This document shows positions 23,181 through 35,798 of a stretch of DNA of 64,000 nucleotides, piece after piece (position 1 is the stretch's first letter; the number at the start of each line of letters is the position of its first letter). The DNA comes from Astropecten irregularis (taxonomy: Eukaryota; Echinodermata; Asteroidea; Paxillosida; Astropectinidae). The stretch lies in the NCBI GenBank assembly GCA_963971285.1, contig OZ020254.1, forward strand, positions 6,014,001 through 6,078,000, read 5' to 3'. The notes beneath the pieces are model-generated. The model made no database searches, was not told where the DNA came from, and worked only from the letters and a program-made list of their open reading frames with translations. The position numbers were made by a program, and so were the translations under genes.

Positions 23181-24969
23181 TTGTCTTTAAATTGCCTTGT
23201 GTGGGTGTTACACAAGGAAGCCTCACTCCATTACAAGGGACGAGATAGGAAAATGACAGAAGAAAACTCTGTACACAGCTGCAAGAAGACTGAGCAGTGG
23301 GTCACATTCAAAGGAAATTGGTTAAAAAAGGGCGGGAAATAAAGACAAGGTATAAATGAGGCCCTACGTGTAACTCGATATAGACTCATGGAGGAAGGAT
23401 AGACTAGAGACAGCACAGGAAAATTCTCATTAGTCGAGAAAAACAGAAGAAGAATAGCCTATGCCATTAGGCCCTATTGGGTGGTATTGGTGTATTTGAT
23501 TGATTTTTGATTGATAAATTAATTTATTCATTAAGTAATCAAGTAATCAATGAATCAGTTTTCCCGCGGTTTTTTTTTGTTTCGTCACTCATGGTGAGAT
23601 GTTCTCTTTCTCTAGTACATGTAGTAGCATACTGACATGCCGTGGAAGGGATCGAGTGCCCGCTCGTCTCGGACCCTTCTTATGGCCAGATCGCCGGCCG
23701 ATAAGGAGGGTCGCATCTGGCATCGGGCCTAATTATCACATTCAATCAGATTCTAGATGACCACACAATGATGACCACTGAACGAACCAAGTCGATACTC
23801 AAAAACAAGGCGAACAGGAGAAAAAAGGGGGAAAAAGATAATGTATAGGTTCACAAAACCTTTTGCTTCAAATACCCCACGTTGAATCAAAATATTAGAT
23901 CAAATTTGATTTTTGTTTCTTTAGATTCTATATATAATGCGTGTGATATCAAGTTGTCGGTAACTTTTGGTTTCATTCATCTTTTTCCCCCCTTCCATCT
24001 GAAATAAAGTCATTAGCCAATAGGACAATGACCCAAAATTATTTTCTGATTCAAGAATAAATAAAGTATTGACGAATACAGCTACTGAACCCACCGAGTA
24101 ATCGGTTGATTACTTTAGTTAATTCGTGATACAATCTGCCAGGTGTTTCATACGGTTGATTGGTAATCAAAGGCAATGCAGTCTGTAGTGCTAGTAATTA
24201 AGACAGTCATTGATGTGTAAAATTAATAGGACTAATTCTATTACGCCCAGCGAAAATCGAAATAGCTCAAATAAGGCGATAGAAGCTAGCATACATAGTT
24301 TTACACTTAAAGGATGATTTCAAGAAATGATATAGTTACTGATATCATCTTTTGTTTTTATGTATTTCATAATAACAAATAATCAAACAAATTAACAGAT
24401 AAATACACCCGCAAAAGGCAAATGAGCGAAAAAGGCCAATCATTCTGGATTCCATGTCATTTTGGTGATACCCGTTGATTGATTGACTCGTCATTCTTTC
24501 GCGTGGTAAGATAAAAACCGTTCATCCTAAAGTTGTTAGAGCGTGGAATACTTGACACGAATCTTAAAGTAATTGCCCTCTGCCGTGAGCGGCGAACGAC
24601 TCATCATCGGGCAGAAGGTGTGATGAGGACTGCCGTGTCAAGGTGCTAAACTACCCGGCGCCGCGCCTACACAACCCCCGTCCTCTCCTTGTCGGCACCC
24701 CTTCATTCACTGTCACACATTAATGGCATTTGGTATATCCTATCCTCCGACTTGTTTTTGTTCTCACAAACGAAATGCATATTGTTTTGAATTGGGCATT
24801 TGCAAAAGGTGTCCGAGCGGAGCCGGTGCGTGTCGCATAATAAAGAGCACACAGATGAGAATCTATCAATCATGTACATCTGATGATGACAAGTGGAAAA
24901 AGAAAAAGAAAACTAGAAATAGACAACAGATATGACGTTATCGGCAACGTTGACGACAGGATTCACAGG

Positions 24970-25080
24970 AATACGAGCAAAGAACAAGAACAAGAACAGC
25001 TGCAACAACAACATCACGAACAACAACAACAACAACAACAACAAAAGCAACAGCAACAACGACAACAACAACAATAACAG
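24970..25080. repeat. (CAA)n microsatellite
   Basis: CAACAACAA with AGCAACAGC interruptions. It is followed by poly-C (25,083-25,103) and poly-A. Open frames here are poly-Q or poly-N artefacts. Confidence 0.9.
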
Positions 25081-25882
25081 CAACCCCCCAACCCCCCCCC
25101 CCCAAAAAAAAAAAATAAAACGGCAAGTTCTGTTATCGTCAAACTTGTGTGATTTTCATGGCAGACTGCATTCTCCAAAAATCAAAAGATTTTATTATTC
25201 CCACATTCCAACGAATTTAAAATTAGTTTCCTTTAATTAGTTGGAATAATACAGCCCAAGTTCCCACCTAGTCTTCAACATCAGCCGGATTTGGGGAATG
25301 AAAATCTTCTTTAAAATTCAATTTAAAGAAAATGAATTGTCGAAATTATACATTGTAAAAGACGATATATACTTGCTTTAAAATTATAATACCTTAAAAT
25401 GCCATCACCAGAACATAGAAAAATGTGCCACTGTGCCTTAGACCTTCCTTTCCCCATGCCCCTCAAAACCAGTCAGGTTGTTTACAACAAGCAGTAAACC
25501 TAATGGATTTTCACATGTGATTTGCTTGGGGGTGATGAATGCTATCTCATGCTAAATATCAAATTAAGTCAATGCAATCAGAGTTTCAGTACGCGCACGG
25601 TTGACTTATTACCAGCATAATTCAGAGAGTAGATCGGTGGTATAGTTGAGGGTATAGACGGTGGATGGAGTAAGGACCGAACGGTAGCACACTAGGGGGA
25701 CGCAGGGGGGTCGTATGTGATTAAGACACGCTAGCATCTCCGCAGGGGGATCCCACATTCGTGCCCATAGCCTCCCGCGTGTTTTACTCCTACCCATTTC
25801 TAGTATTTTGTCTTTCTTACTCTTTTTATTGCTTTCCCTCATTCTTGATTTTTTTTTTCTTCCTCCAACACACAAAACACAG

Positions 25883-25905
25883 GAACCATGGCGTTGTTTC
25901 CTCTG
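25883..25905 (+). CDS. Candidate micro-exon with Kozak start
   Basis: A strong acceptor (T-run, TCTTCCTCC, ACACAG) and a strong donor (CTCTG|GTAAGTATC) enclose only 23 nt, which contain ACCATGG, an ideal Kozak start, and six codons (MALFPL) in phase 0. It could be the first coding exon of a plus-strand gene. The quality of all three signals is notable, but 23 nt alone cannot identify a protein. Confidence 0.3.
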
Positions 25906-27904
25906 GTAAGTATCAATGGATGGTGCCCGAAGCGTTGACTTCCGTTCTCAAACATGAAATTGTGTTGTGTGTGTGGTTGGGGCGTCATTTCCGTCCCGTT
26001 TGCCAAGTAGTCGTGGCAGAATTAAACGGGTCCTTGGGGACATTTTATACGGTTGGCTTTAGTGCAAACATTTCCCATGTTTCAAAAATAGAAGTGAAAA
26101 CTGTTCGAAGTAATCATATCAAACATCTGAACTTGAAAATCACCAGTGTTTTCCGTTCGAGAAAGAAAATTCAAATTTGACAAAAAACAAACCAAAACGC
26201 GTCATCTGTATTCCAGAGAAAGTACAGCCCCAAATAATATAATAAAATCAAATTCAAACAAACAAAAAACAAATCGAGCAAGAAAATTAATATATAACGA
26301 CAAAACAACAACAGATATAACACAAGGGGAAAAAAAAGAAGGGAACTTGGATAATTTTGATTGAATATAGCGTTACAAAGGGTACAAAATATGGCTACAA
26401 TTTTCAACAAAGGTTTATAATACTGCGGTTGTCAATTTCAGGTTGTGAGAAAAAAAGACAATACTTATACGAGTACAGAATAGAATTTCTGGCCGATACT
26501 GTTAAAATTTGACGATTTCGTTTGCCAGACGACACTTGAAGATATTTGAGTATACGAATAAACGACTTGTGCCATACCCATCCCAGGAAAAATAAAAAAA
26601 ATAGACTGAAAGGCAAATTTAATAAAAATCAAATAAACAGATTGAATTAAATTGATTACAGCATGTAATCGATGTGTTCAAGTGAGTTGAAAAAGGGCTC
26701 ACATATGCCCGTCTTGAGACGCCAGTTGGAAAAGTCATTGAAAGGAGACTTAAATTTGATAGAAGAATCAATCCGGCCGCTGGAACGCCACAATAACGAA
26801 CATGGCAGGATGCACAGTTGTTCGTTATAGCGGTCGTTTGTTTTAATGAATTTAAGAACCGTATTTTGTATGTATTGTACTTAAAAATTGGGAGCCAAGG
26901 ATGACGTTCGGTAGTATAGCCAAATGTTCGGTATAGCGGTGTTCGCTGTAATGGCGTCCACTGTAGATAACTGGATAATTGCATGTAGATTTTGATCTGC
27001 ATAGTTTATTACAGCATTGCATGAATCTTTCAAATAAAACGTATAGGCCTATGGTATATAATGACTGCTGGCAAACATAATGTGTACAGCTCACCCGTGA
27101 ATCACACTAAAATGAAAAAAAAGGCATCATCTTCCTCTTTCTTTTTTTCATCTCCAACTCAAGGTGCAAAAAGAGGAACGTGTGCCTTGAAATTGACGTT
27201 CGTCCCGTGTACAAATGTTGTGACAGGTGGTATAGGGGGTCTGCCGGGGTTATAGGCCTACCTCTATTTTTAGAATGATGCTATACACAAAGCAGTGAGC
27301 TCGCAATAATTATATGCTGCAGAGATTTCAAAGTTCAAATACCATACCAAGACAGACTGCGTGTGGGATATGCATCGTTTTTATTCGCCACTTACTATGT
27401 CCATGAATTAAAAAATTGTTTACCAAAATATAGCGAGCCCTCGTTCATTACAGTATGAACAGGCTACGAAGGGAAGAATTATATCAAGGATCCTTCGGAG
27501 ACCGGCATTGTTGATAAAAAAAACACACACATCACGAAAAACGCCTACCCTTTTTGTAATGAATTGATGAATATGACTCTGTAATACTTTTCATAATTTT
27601 GTTAGACCTACATTTATAGACTAAGGTAGATCCAAATGTGGTATATTTACAATAATAATTTTTTTAGGGCAGTTAGGGAATCGAATTTTGTTTTTTGAAA
27701 TAAAATGGAAGAAAATTGTGATAGTAATAATATGAAGGCGTTTCAGACCTAGGCTGTTTTTAGTCAATAGGGCCCTTAGTCAAACAGGCCTTCCCCCTTT
27801 CCTGAAATCTTGTCCGATATCCCTGAGGCGAACACGACCCAGCGAGTATCACAATCAACCGTGTATAATAGGCCTAACGGAGTCTGTGTCGCGCGCTAGG
27901 TATG

Positions 27905-27995
27905 TACCCAATCTTCCCAAGGGGAGAGGAGCAATCGAAGTTAAGTGTCTCGCCCAAGGACATCAAACTCAGATCATCCCTGCTTGACTTTGTTC
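27905..27995 (-). repeat. Fragment of a related SINE body
   Basis: GAGAGGAGCAATCGAAGTT and TCTCGCCCAAGGACATC match the body of the SINE at 35.8-36.2 kb. Head and tail are missing. Confidence 0.5.
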
Positions 27996-28163
27996 GGTTT
28001 GGTTGTCTAGTGGGTGGCGAAGAATTTGTTACAGTACATGATCTCGCACCGTATTAAATCAAGGTAACTGCGGCGTGCATGGAGTTCTCTTTTTTGTATC
28101 ATCTTCCTCTTTTCATTTTCAATCAAAAACTATGTTGTTTTCCATGAGAAACAAACTACAACC

Positions 28164-28523
28164 TATCATACTATCGTACTATCATACTTTGATGATAAAG
28201 CATACAGAAATCTACACAACTTATATGGTATAAATATGGTGTTGGTAGAAACAGAAACTGTTATTTGTTTCTGCCTGAAATGCTGTATGTATCTAGAAAA
28301 GTGTCAAAACAATGACCAAAAACAATTTGGATCTTTCAAAGATCAAATATAAAAATGGTGAAAAGATTAAACAAATACTGTGATCTTTTTTTCACTGTTT
28401 TCTCAAAAGGTGGGCACCGTATGGAACTGACAATTTCACAGATAGCTGTTACTGTATATTCCTTGATATGTGTGCTCACAGATCTGTATTTCTTTTGACA
28501 GGAACCAAAGTGTGATATTACCT
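28164..28523 (+). mobile_element. TTAA MITE, family A, diverged
   Basis: The left end is eroded (GTACTATCATACTTTGATG). The right end is CCAAAGTGTGATATTACCT before TTAA (28,524-28,527). The internal core is recognisable throughout. Confidence 0.8.
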
Positions 28524-28573
28524 TTAAAATAATAACAATTAAAATCAACGGAACAAAATAATAACGAGCAAAA

Positions 28574-29070
28574 ACTTACCTTATAAAAATGTTCTTCCCG
28601 ACCGTCCGTCTATAGCGGTTCCTGTCCCGTAGTGCTTTTGGGATTTCCAACTGAAGTCTCGCTCGCTTCCCGGAACTTTACCGTCGCTGGACCCGGTTGA
28701 GCAAAAAGAAATACGTTGCACGCTTTGCTTGGCGTGCGTTATGCGACTGATCTAAATGCCTGCGAAGTTTTTCACTCGGCGCAAAATCTCAATAAGGTTA
28801 ATACGGCACGGGTATAAGTAGTCGGAACGTGCGTGGGGTGCCGCAACATGAATCTTGCAGGTATTGAGATATAGGGTATAAATCAGGTAAGTGGTGACAA
28901 GCTGATCAGATCAACGATGTTAGGTGAACTCGCCGAGCGCTACTGTACTTAACTTTCCACTCGCAGTACCTATAGCTGCTACGTTTTTACAAGCGACCAC
29001 CGCGCGATAAATAGCGACGGGTGACGAAGGCGTCACGCGACCTAGCGAGAAGGCACGCCATTGGTTAACC
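28574..29070 (-). promoter_or_regulatory. CpG-rich promoter-like block with first-exon donor
   Basis: This block is clearly richer in CG dinucleotides than its surroundings. On the minus strand it has a CCAAT box (AACCAATGGC, 29,066-29,057), a TATA-like TATTTA (29,012-29,007) about 50 bp downstream, then ~400 bp without a clear ORF and a consensus donor (TATAAG|GTAAGT, GT at 28,579). This is the layout of a promoter plus non-coding first exon for a gene transcribed toward lower coordinates, the same direction as the GnRH exon 22 kb away. A plus-strand donor (AATCAG|GTAAGT, GT at 28,887) downstream of a TATAAG at 28,814 suggests a second start in the other direction. No transcript evidence is available. 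Confidence 0.4.
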
Positions 29071-30043
29071 TTCAACAAATAGAAGAAAGAGAACGGACGC
29101 GAGGGGGATGACTTCTTGATGATACCAAGCTACGCATCGGCACGATACGTTCACTATTTTTTTTTTAACAGAGCCACGGCCAGCCCTCGTTGTCATGTGA
29201 ATTGCTGTGAGAGCAAGCACACCCAAGGCGGTTAATATGCTCGTCTCACCCTTTCGGGGGAAAAAATAAAAATCAATAATCTTGTACTACAAGACTGAGG
29301 GGATTCAATTGTTCGGCTAAATAGCCAGGAATGACCTTTACAGGTGTATATACACTCAAGTGAAACTGAGATGTAACAAGACAAGGGGGTACCTCATACA
29401 CCAACAAAATGCACACAGAAAGATGAAATATCGTATGAGCAATCGCAAGGGAGGGACATTTTTTGGTTATCAATTTCCAATAGAAATGGTCAGGGATTGT
29501 GTGCTCTACTTATAACCGACCGATCCCTGGGTTACTATTATACCTATACAACATAATATTATACCGGGCTCTTAAGGCCTAAACGATTTTTTTTTTTACA
29601 ATTGATCACAAATTTCTCTGTGGCTTCTTTTTTTAACAGACGTCTAAATGACGAAATGGAGCGAAGCATTTTTGATTAAAACCTCAGCGTTTCTCCTGTT
29701 TATTTTATTTTATTTTTATTTTTATTTATTTTTATTATTTTTTTCTTTTATAGTTTAACCCACCAATAACAGAGGGCCTACAGTATAATCTAACAAAATC
29801 GACGAACTGAAAATAAAATGTACACCGCAACTTGAAAGCAAATTAATTACATAATCATCAAAATTAATATTCACAAAGGAAACTGACTGAATCTTTACTC
29901 ATTGAAAGGTGAACAAAGAAAAATTGACTAGGGCGGGATTCTAGCCAGCTATATACGTAAGCATAGAAGCAGCATAGGGCAGCGCCGTCGTTCAGCTAAA
30001 CGCTACGCAAATTTACGCAAGGCCCCGATGTGAGAGAGGCTTA

Positions 30044-30269
30044 TTACGAAAGCCCTGCGGTGCCATCAAGTACATATTTTTTGAAAAGTGAAATATTATT
30101 TCTTTTTTTCTTTTTTTCAATATAGACCTATATTTTTTCTAGGTTTGTTTTTTCGAGATATGTTTTTTAAATTCTGTGTTTTAGAGATATAAAGTGAAAC
30201 AAACAAATCTGGAAAAAAAATACCTCACTTTTCAAAATACATACTTGATGGCACTACAGAGCTTTCGTA
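30044..30269. mobile_element. MITE with ~45-bp inverted repeats
   Basis: The left end is TACGAAAGCCCTGCGGTGCC, continuing ATCAAGTA; the complement of the right end is TACGAAAGCTCTGTAGTGCC, continuing ATCAAGTA. The interior is T-rich. A (TA)12 microsatellite follows directly. Confidence 0.8.
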
Positions 30270-30272
30270 GTT

Positions 30273-30297
30273 TATATATATATATATATATATATAT
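30273..30297. repeat. (TA)12 microsatellite
   Basis: Uninterrupted TATATA directly after the MITE at 30,044-30,269. Confidence 0.95.
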
Positions 30298-30378
30298 TTT
30301 TTACACTTTTGATACATTTTTTTACCATATAGGCCTACGTTTTCTTTGGCTATACTTCGACTTCGAGCGTGCAGAGGT

Positions 30379-30588
30379 CAGTCCATTGCACGTTTGGCAA
30401 ATGTCCAACCGTGCTCGAGTCAGTCCATTGCACGTTTGGCAAATGTCCAACCGTGCTCGAGTCAGTCCATTGCACGTTTGGCAAATGTCCAACTGTGCTC
30501 GAGTCAGTTCATTGCACGTTTGGCAAATGTCCAACTGTGCTCGAGTCAGTCCATTGCACGTTTGGAAAATGTCCAACCGTGCTCGAGT
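30379..30588. repeat. 42-bp minisatellite, 5 units
   Basis: Units of GTCCATTGCACGTTTGG-CAAATGTCCAACCGTGCTCG repeat at exact 42-bp steps (gtcc at 30,381, 30,423, 30,465, 30,507 and 30,549). With 42 = 14 codons, all three plus frames and one minus frame stay open and spell 14-residue repeats; this explains the long overlapping ORFs here. Confidence 0.93.
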
Positions 30589-31692
30589 TACGGCGATTCA
30601 CACCGTGTACGATATCGGGGAGGGGGGGGGTTGAGAGGAGGGGACTGGCCCGATCATTTATTATGAACGAACTTTCACTGATGGGGCGGACTGATGCGCC
30701 TTGTAAACTTAATATTTAATTGAATCGGAAACAGGGATCTTGGGGATATATCTCTATTTTGTTTTCCCGGCCGAGGCACTGCCGTGGCATTAAATCCGTT
30801 GTAGTGTATGATTTATGAGCCAAGGGGCCATTCAAGTTGGCAGAGCACGCAGTCACAGGGGAAAGCGGGACTGGATTTGTTGACCCACGTTCTTTTTTTC
30901 ACTCCGTTTTTTTCCCAATCCGCGGCCCGTCCTGTGACTAGGCCCTTGAGACGGGAAGTGAATCCAATCAAAATAATATCTCGTTTCAGTCGTAGACATC
31001 AAATGTACCCCTTCCTTATTCGAATGTATAACATTTTGCAGTCCATTGTGCGAGTTACATTGGACAGACATTGATTGTTCAATGAGCCTTTTATAGGCAA
31101 CTGGGAAAAAGATCAGCACAAGTTCAAATGTGTACAAACATTTTCTTAGATCGTTCGGCTCCAGTCATTTAGAGTGTGGACTTGGACCATAATGCTTGAA
31201 CAAAACAAATATTGGGAAGGCGTAATTACTGCTGTTTTCACCAATAATATTATTTTGTTCATGTATATAACCGTTATGCATACATATTTCTTATCGACTG
31301 GTCATATAGCCTTATAGATATCATATTTGTAAATGAGGTTCACTACAGGAATATTGCTCAAAGAAACAATAAACAGCTATTGTTGCTTCTGTTATTTTAA
31401 CCCACTTGTTCAATATTAGTTTTGGGTGATAGGTATACGTTCAGTCATTAATTATTCACGGCTCGTTTTGATCGTTCACAGGTTTGCCTCTAGCTGTTTC
31501 CTATCCATAGTTGATATCATTGCGTGGTTCGATGATCCCTGTGGCACTGCGGTCTCAAGATGAACATTATACAAATCCACTGTGACAGTCGTACCTAACT
31601 GCACCATTGATCATTTCACTACCGCAAATTCACAATAGGATGTAGAAACATTGCTGACGGCAAAAATGATACTTACAGCCAATGACACTCAC

Positions 31693-31779
31693 GTCTCCGG
31701 TGCTTTGTGCAAGGCCCATCAAATCTTGGGAAAGGAGTGCGGTCTTTCTTCCTTCATTTTTTGACTCCATCCAAAGGGT
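31693..31779 (-). CDS. Candidate 87-nt coding exon, unknown gene
   Basis: On the minus strand an acceptor with a pyrimidine tract (TTTCCTCCAACAG) and a donor (GGAGAC|GTGAGT) enclose 87 nt that are open in phase 0-0, giving 29 residues (TLWMESKNEGRKTALLSQDL, then MGLAQSTGD). An internal ATG (MESKNEG) could be a start. The length is divisible by three and the composition is protein-like. I do not recognise the family, and no partner exon could be joined with confidence. Confidence 0.4.
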
Positions 31780-31994
31780 CTGTTGGAGGAAAAGAAATGA
31801 TACAACAGATGCATTAATGTCAATGCGAACGGACAGTTTGATAGGATAGGAAAACGTCTTGACCCATCTCTTGCTGAGTACGGTTTACAATTCAATCTCT
31901 TGTGGAAACGGTACTCCATCACTCCGTAACGAGATTGACTTGGACCGCTCCGGGACTGTATACGGTCGAACATTCAATCTCGATCGACCGCTAG

Positions 31995-32207
31995 TTCGCC
32001 TGTTTGCGAAGGGCACTTTCTGATTTGGTCGATTCTCTGTCGAGACCCCGGTCATGGAACGGGGACAATGACATGGAAATCAGCCCCAACATACCGTGCG
32101 CCATATCGTCGACAATAATGAAAAAATACCTGCATGATGACAAAACTGACCGTAATGGAATAACGTTCAGACTTATTTGCGTAGACATGGAAAGAGTCTC
32201 CTATTAA
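31995..32207 (+). CDS. Possible last exon of a sugar-phosphate cyclase-like gene
   Basis: The frame is open from just after a TAG at 31,992 to a TAA at 32,205. The end, TIMKKYLHDDKTDRNGITF followed by RLICVDMERVSY, follows the pattern of the C-terminal tail of 3-dehydroquinate synthase-type enzymes (about ..MxxDKKxxxGxxRFVLLxxIG..), where the DK lysine contacts the substrate phosphate. The acceptor would be CGCTAG at 31,991-31,994 and is weak. Animals normally lack dehydroquinate synthase but some keep related cyclases (EEVS). The match is short and from memory, so chance is quite possible. Confidence 0.22.
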   Translation, partial: FACLRRALSDLVDSLSRPRSWNGDNDMEISPNIPCAISSTIMKKYLHDDKTDRNGITFRLICVDMERVSY

Positions 32208-32716
32208 AACCCTATCTGGATACAAAATAAGTTGAAAGTATTACGGTTGGAATGTTCATTTCTGTTCGTTTGTTCGTCCATTGGGGTGTTTGTTTGTTTG
32301 TTTCATAATAGATACAGATGGCATAAATACGACTGAAAACAATTTGAGTGGATCATCAATAAAACTTGTTTTTCCGTCAACAAGGAGGAAGTCGTGTATA
32401 TTCGTTCTCTTCTTTGACGCGTGTTCTGTTCTTGAGGCCAGTCTATCGCAGGTGGCTTTAGGAGACATGGAGTCGACAAAACTGTCCCCTCCCATTCCCC
32501 TCCTCTCCCGCGGGCCCCGCCACTAGCTACCCCTCCGCCCACTGATCTGCCTGGAAAGGTTGGCAATGACAGCGCATAATGCATGCAATGTCCTAGTATA
32601 TTGCTAAGGTGAGCGAAGAGCAGAGAGATGACGTACAGCATTAGCCCTTTCAAAATATGGCAAACACAATAGGAGGGCGCAGTTTGGTTTGGGTAAAATC
32701 CTTTGTGTTTGACATC

Positions 32717-32844
32717 GGGTGCGTTCGTTTAGCTCTCCCGGGTCGACACCAGTCAACCTCGTCTCCATTCTCTCGCTTGTTTTGTGCAGCAAAACACGAC
32801 CATTCCCAGTAAGGGCTGACCCGGGGGAGCTAAACGAATGCACC
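32717..32844. mobile_element. Short MITE with GGGTGCGTTCGTTTAGCT ends, copy 1
   Basis: About 128 bp. The left end is GGGTGCGTTCGTTTAGCT and the right end AGCTAAACGAATGCACC. The second copy is at 51,188-51,317, with the middle (CTCGCTTGTTTTGTGCAG) conserved. Confidence 0.85.
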
Positions 32845-33022
32845 TTCAAAATACCCACTTCAAACAGCGCCCTCCTATTGTGTCCGCCATACGTCGAAAA
32901 AGCTAATGGTGGACTCGACGACACACCTGTGGGGTGCCATCGATCGGGACCTTGCTCTTTTGTTTTCTTTTGCTTGTTACGAAAACAAAATAATTAGGTT
33001 ATTTTGGCTATAGCTAAAACAG

Positions 33023-33055
33023 ATGATGCGGCATGATGCAAACAGAAAATCGAAG
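33023..33055 (+). CDS. Candidate short first coding exon
   Basis: ATGATGCGG starts an 11-codon open stretch (MMRHDANRKSK) that ends in phase 0 at a consensus donor (CGAAG|GTGAGT, GT at 33,056). An acceptor-like GGCTATAG lies just upstream. Low information content. Confidence 0.2.
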
Positions 33056-34899
33056 GTGAGTGACACGCCCACATTAAGAATCAGCAGGCCCCATCATCAA
33101 AAATCAATGCCAAAAAACAAAACAACAAAACCATTACACAGGCGAAATTGATGTCTATTTCCGACACTAATGGGCATTATCCGGTGCGATATTTGATTGA
33201 TGTGAATATTGGCGATAGAGACAATGCATTGCCCCACCCACGGGGGATGTTTGTTATTCATATGATGGATTGTGCGGATGGTCTCTTGCAAAAACAACAG
33301 CCACGGTGTCTAGTTTTCCCACATGGAATAATCAACAATTTGCATTGAAAAAAAAAGAAAGAAAATTACGAACTAAACAAAAAATACAAACTAAACCAAA
33401 ACAAAATAAATACCCTTAAAACAAACAAAAAATGAAATAAAACAAAACTCTAAACCACATACATGAAGGTTCTGTTTTGGTAGGTGCTTCCATTTACACA
33501 AACAAAGTCCAACACAATGTATGTATACTATGCTTTATGACCGAAACGTAACAATCAAGTAATTTAATTCGCACAAATTCTTTTTTTCTGCCAACAAAAC
33601 AATCAAAGCAACTCAGAAATGATATATGAGTGGTCATTCACAAGATGACTGTAAAAAAAATCGGCATGCCTCCAACCCATGATCGTAAAACCCTTTTTTA
33701 TTTGCGGATGCAATTTTGTTCTCCTGTTTATTTACAAATAAGAACGTTTTGAAAGATTCCAAAATACATACTTAAACCGCCCACCCCAAAATGGTTTCCA
33801 CGAACTTGTTATTGACCGATGAAATGACAGAGTGACCGACCAACCGACAAAAAAAAATAAAATTGAAAAATAAACTTCTGTATTCATTCCGATTTACCTA
33901 TTTTGATATACCCAAACAAGTAAAAACAAACAACACATTATTCGATTCTAACAATCGATAGTCTTTAATCGATGTTCAAAATGAAACCATCCGCAAAATT
34001 GCTCAACAAGACCAACGAAACATCAAATAGCGAACAAAATGGTTATTTCTTGTTTTCTTGAAAATGTAGACTTCAATTTACATGCAATTTCTAAGGTAAG
34101 GATTAAAGGTATGCATGCATCGTAGGATGAACTCCCAATTACTTCACATTTAAAAACCAAAACATTTCTTCTTTTTTATTACAAAAAGGACAACGACAGT
34201 AATCTTAAGTTGAAATGGTTTTTAAGTGGAGGGGATAATTTTTATGTTTACATCCTGTTTACCAAGAAAATTGACTTCCTACTAACACATTCCAAAGAAT
34301 CTTTGTCTCAGAGTCTGGGAAGAATGCACTCACTCACTAATAAAGGCAAAGAGCAACTCAGAATTCTACTGAGAATTCAACTCTACGAACTGAGGGAATA
34401 ATAATCCATTAATTTGGAAAATACATTTGTGCCGTTTTCATTTCCCTTTTTTTTTTCTCTATTTCTGGGAATTCAATTCAAAATGACCACTGACATTTGA
34501 ATGAATATCCCAGGAAATCTCTCCCTGCACAGTCGTTGAATTCATGCAGATCCCTCGAGCTTTTTGTTCTTAGATATTAATGGTAGGATTTAGAGAGTTA
34601 GCCTTTTCAATGTCCACTCCGATAAAGAGTTCACTTTACGATGATACTAATACATACAGTATTAGTATGCGGTCACAGAATAGGGATGCACAGGGTTTAG
34701 TCTGGTGTGTGTTTTATCAGCGCTCTCAAAGCCTGTCACAACTAAAGACTGGCCAGTATAGTTTCTTGTACAAGCGGGCGTAAACATGAATGAAAAAGCT
34801 AACACCTTCTAATTAATGTATCATGAATAACGCAAAAATACAAGAGGAATAAAAATGACAACTGGTTCAGATAAAATCCGGTACGGTTGGAAATCGGAA

Positions 34900-35350
34900 A
34901 TGAAGTTGATCTCATAGATAATGCATAGGTAATACAGGAAAAATTATAAGCACGTGGACAAAATGCTTAATCTCACGAGTTAACGGAAGTAGCTTATACA
35001 TTTATCGGAAATGTAAATCTTACAGATAATGCATAAATAATACAGGACAAATTAATAAACACGTGGACGAAATGCTTAATCTCACGAAATCGTATACTAT
35101 GTTAATTCGTCAGGCATATCTAAATTGTGACATTTTGTGACCGTCGAGTTAACGGAAGTAGCTTATAATATTAACATCGGCAATGCAAATCTTATATAGG
35201 CCTAGATACTGCCTAGTAAATACAGGAAAAATTAATACGCACGTGGACACAATGCTAAATTTCACGAAAAAGCATAATTATTATGTTCATTCGTCATGCA
35301 TGCACATTCAAAACGTGACATTTTGTGACCGTCGGGTTAACGAAAGTGTA
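34900..35350. repeat. Three diverged tandem units
   Basis: AATACAGG(A)AAA, CACGTGGAC(A/G)AAATGCT and GTTAACGGAAGTAGCTTAT recur in order three times. The first unit lacks a ~65-bp part (GTGACATTTTGTGACCGTCG) seen in the other two. Confidence 0.8.
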
Positions 35351-35399
35351 TTATAAAATTACTTGCTTTCTATTTCGGAGGCGAGTACTTTTTCTTTAA

Positions 35400-35684
35400 A
35401 GGCTATAAGGATGGTGATGGTAGAAACATACCGCTAATGTTTTTTTTCTGTCTGAAATGCTGCATTTTTCCAGAAAATAGTAAAACCGATGACAATTTTT
35501 TTTTTAAGATTTAAGATAATTTAAGATTTAACAAAATACTTTGGACGTTTGTTCACGGTTTCCCCAAAAGTGGGCACCCTATGGGAATGAACATTTTACA
35601 GACGACTGTTAGTGTATCCTCATTGGTATTTTTTTGCCCATGAATCTGCATTTCTTTGACAAAAAACAAAGTATGATATAACCT
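35400..35684 (+). mobile_element. TTAA MITE, family A, internally deleted
   Basis: TTAA at 35,396-35,399 is followed by AGG and then directly by CTATAAGGATGGTGATGG, so about 60 bp of the left end is gone. The right end is intact (CAAAGTATGATATAACCT, TTAA at 35,685-35,688). Confidence 0.8.
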
Positions 35685-35798
35685 TTAAGGGTTTTAATTA
35701 TGGTAATTGTGGCCCAGCATTTTGATGAGTCAAAGCACCAGTCACAGTCGTCAGTGCTGTGTGTTATAACTAACCATTAATCCGCTAATTTCCTCTTA

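Noticed and set aside
30194..30719. Frames up to 146 codons on the plus strand
   Set aside because: They are explained by the 42-bp minisatellite and the (TA)n tract; no splice or start support.
34060..34105. 26-nt splice-bounded stretch ending CTAAG|GTAAGG
   Set aside because: The signals are moderate and the sequence is too short, with no start codon or frame preference.
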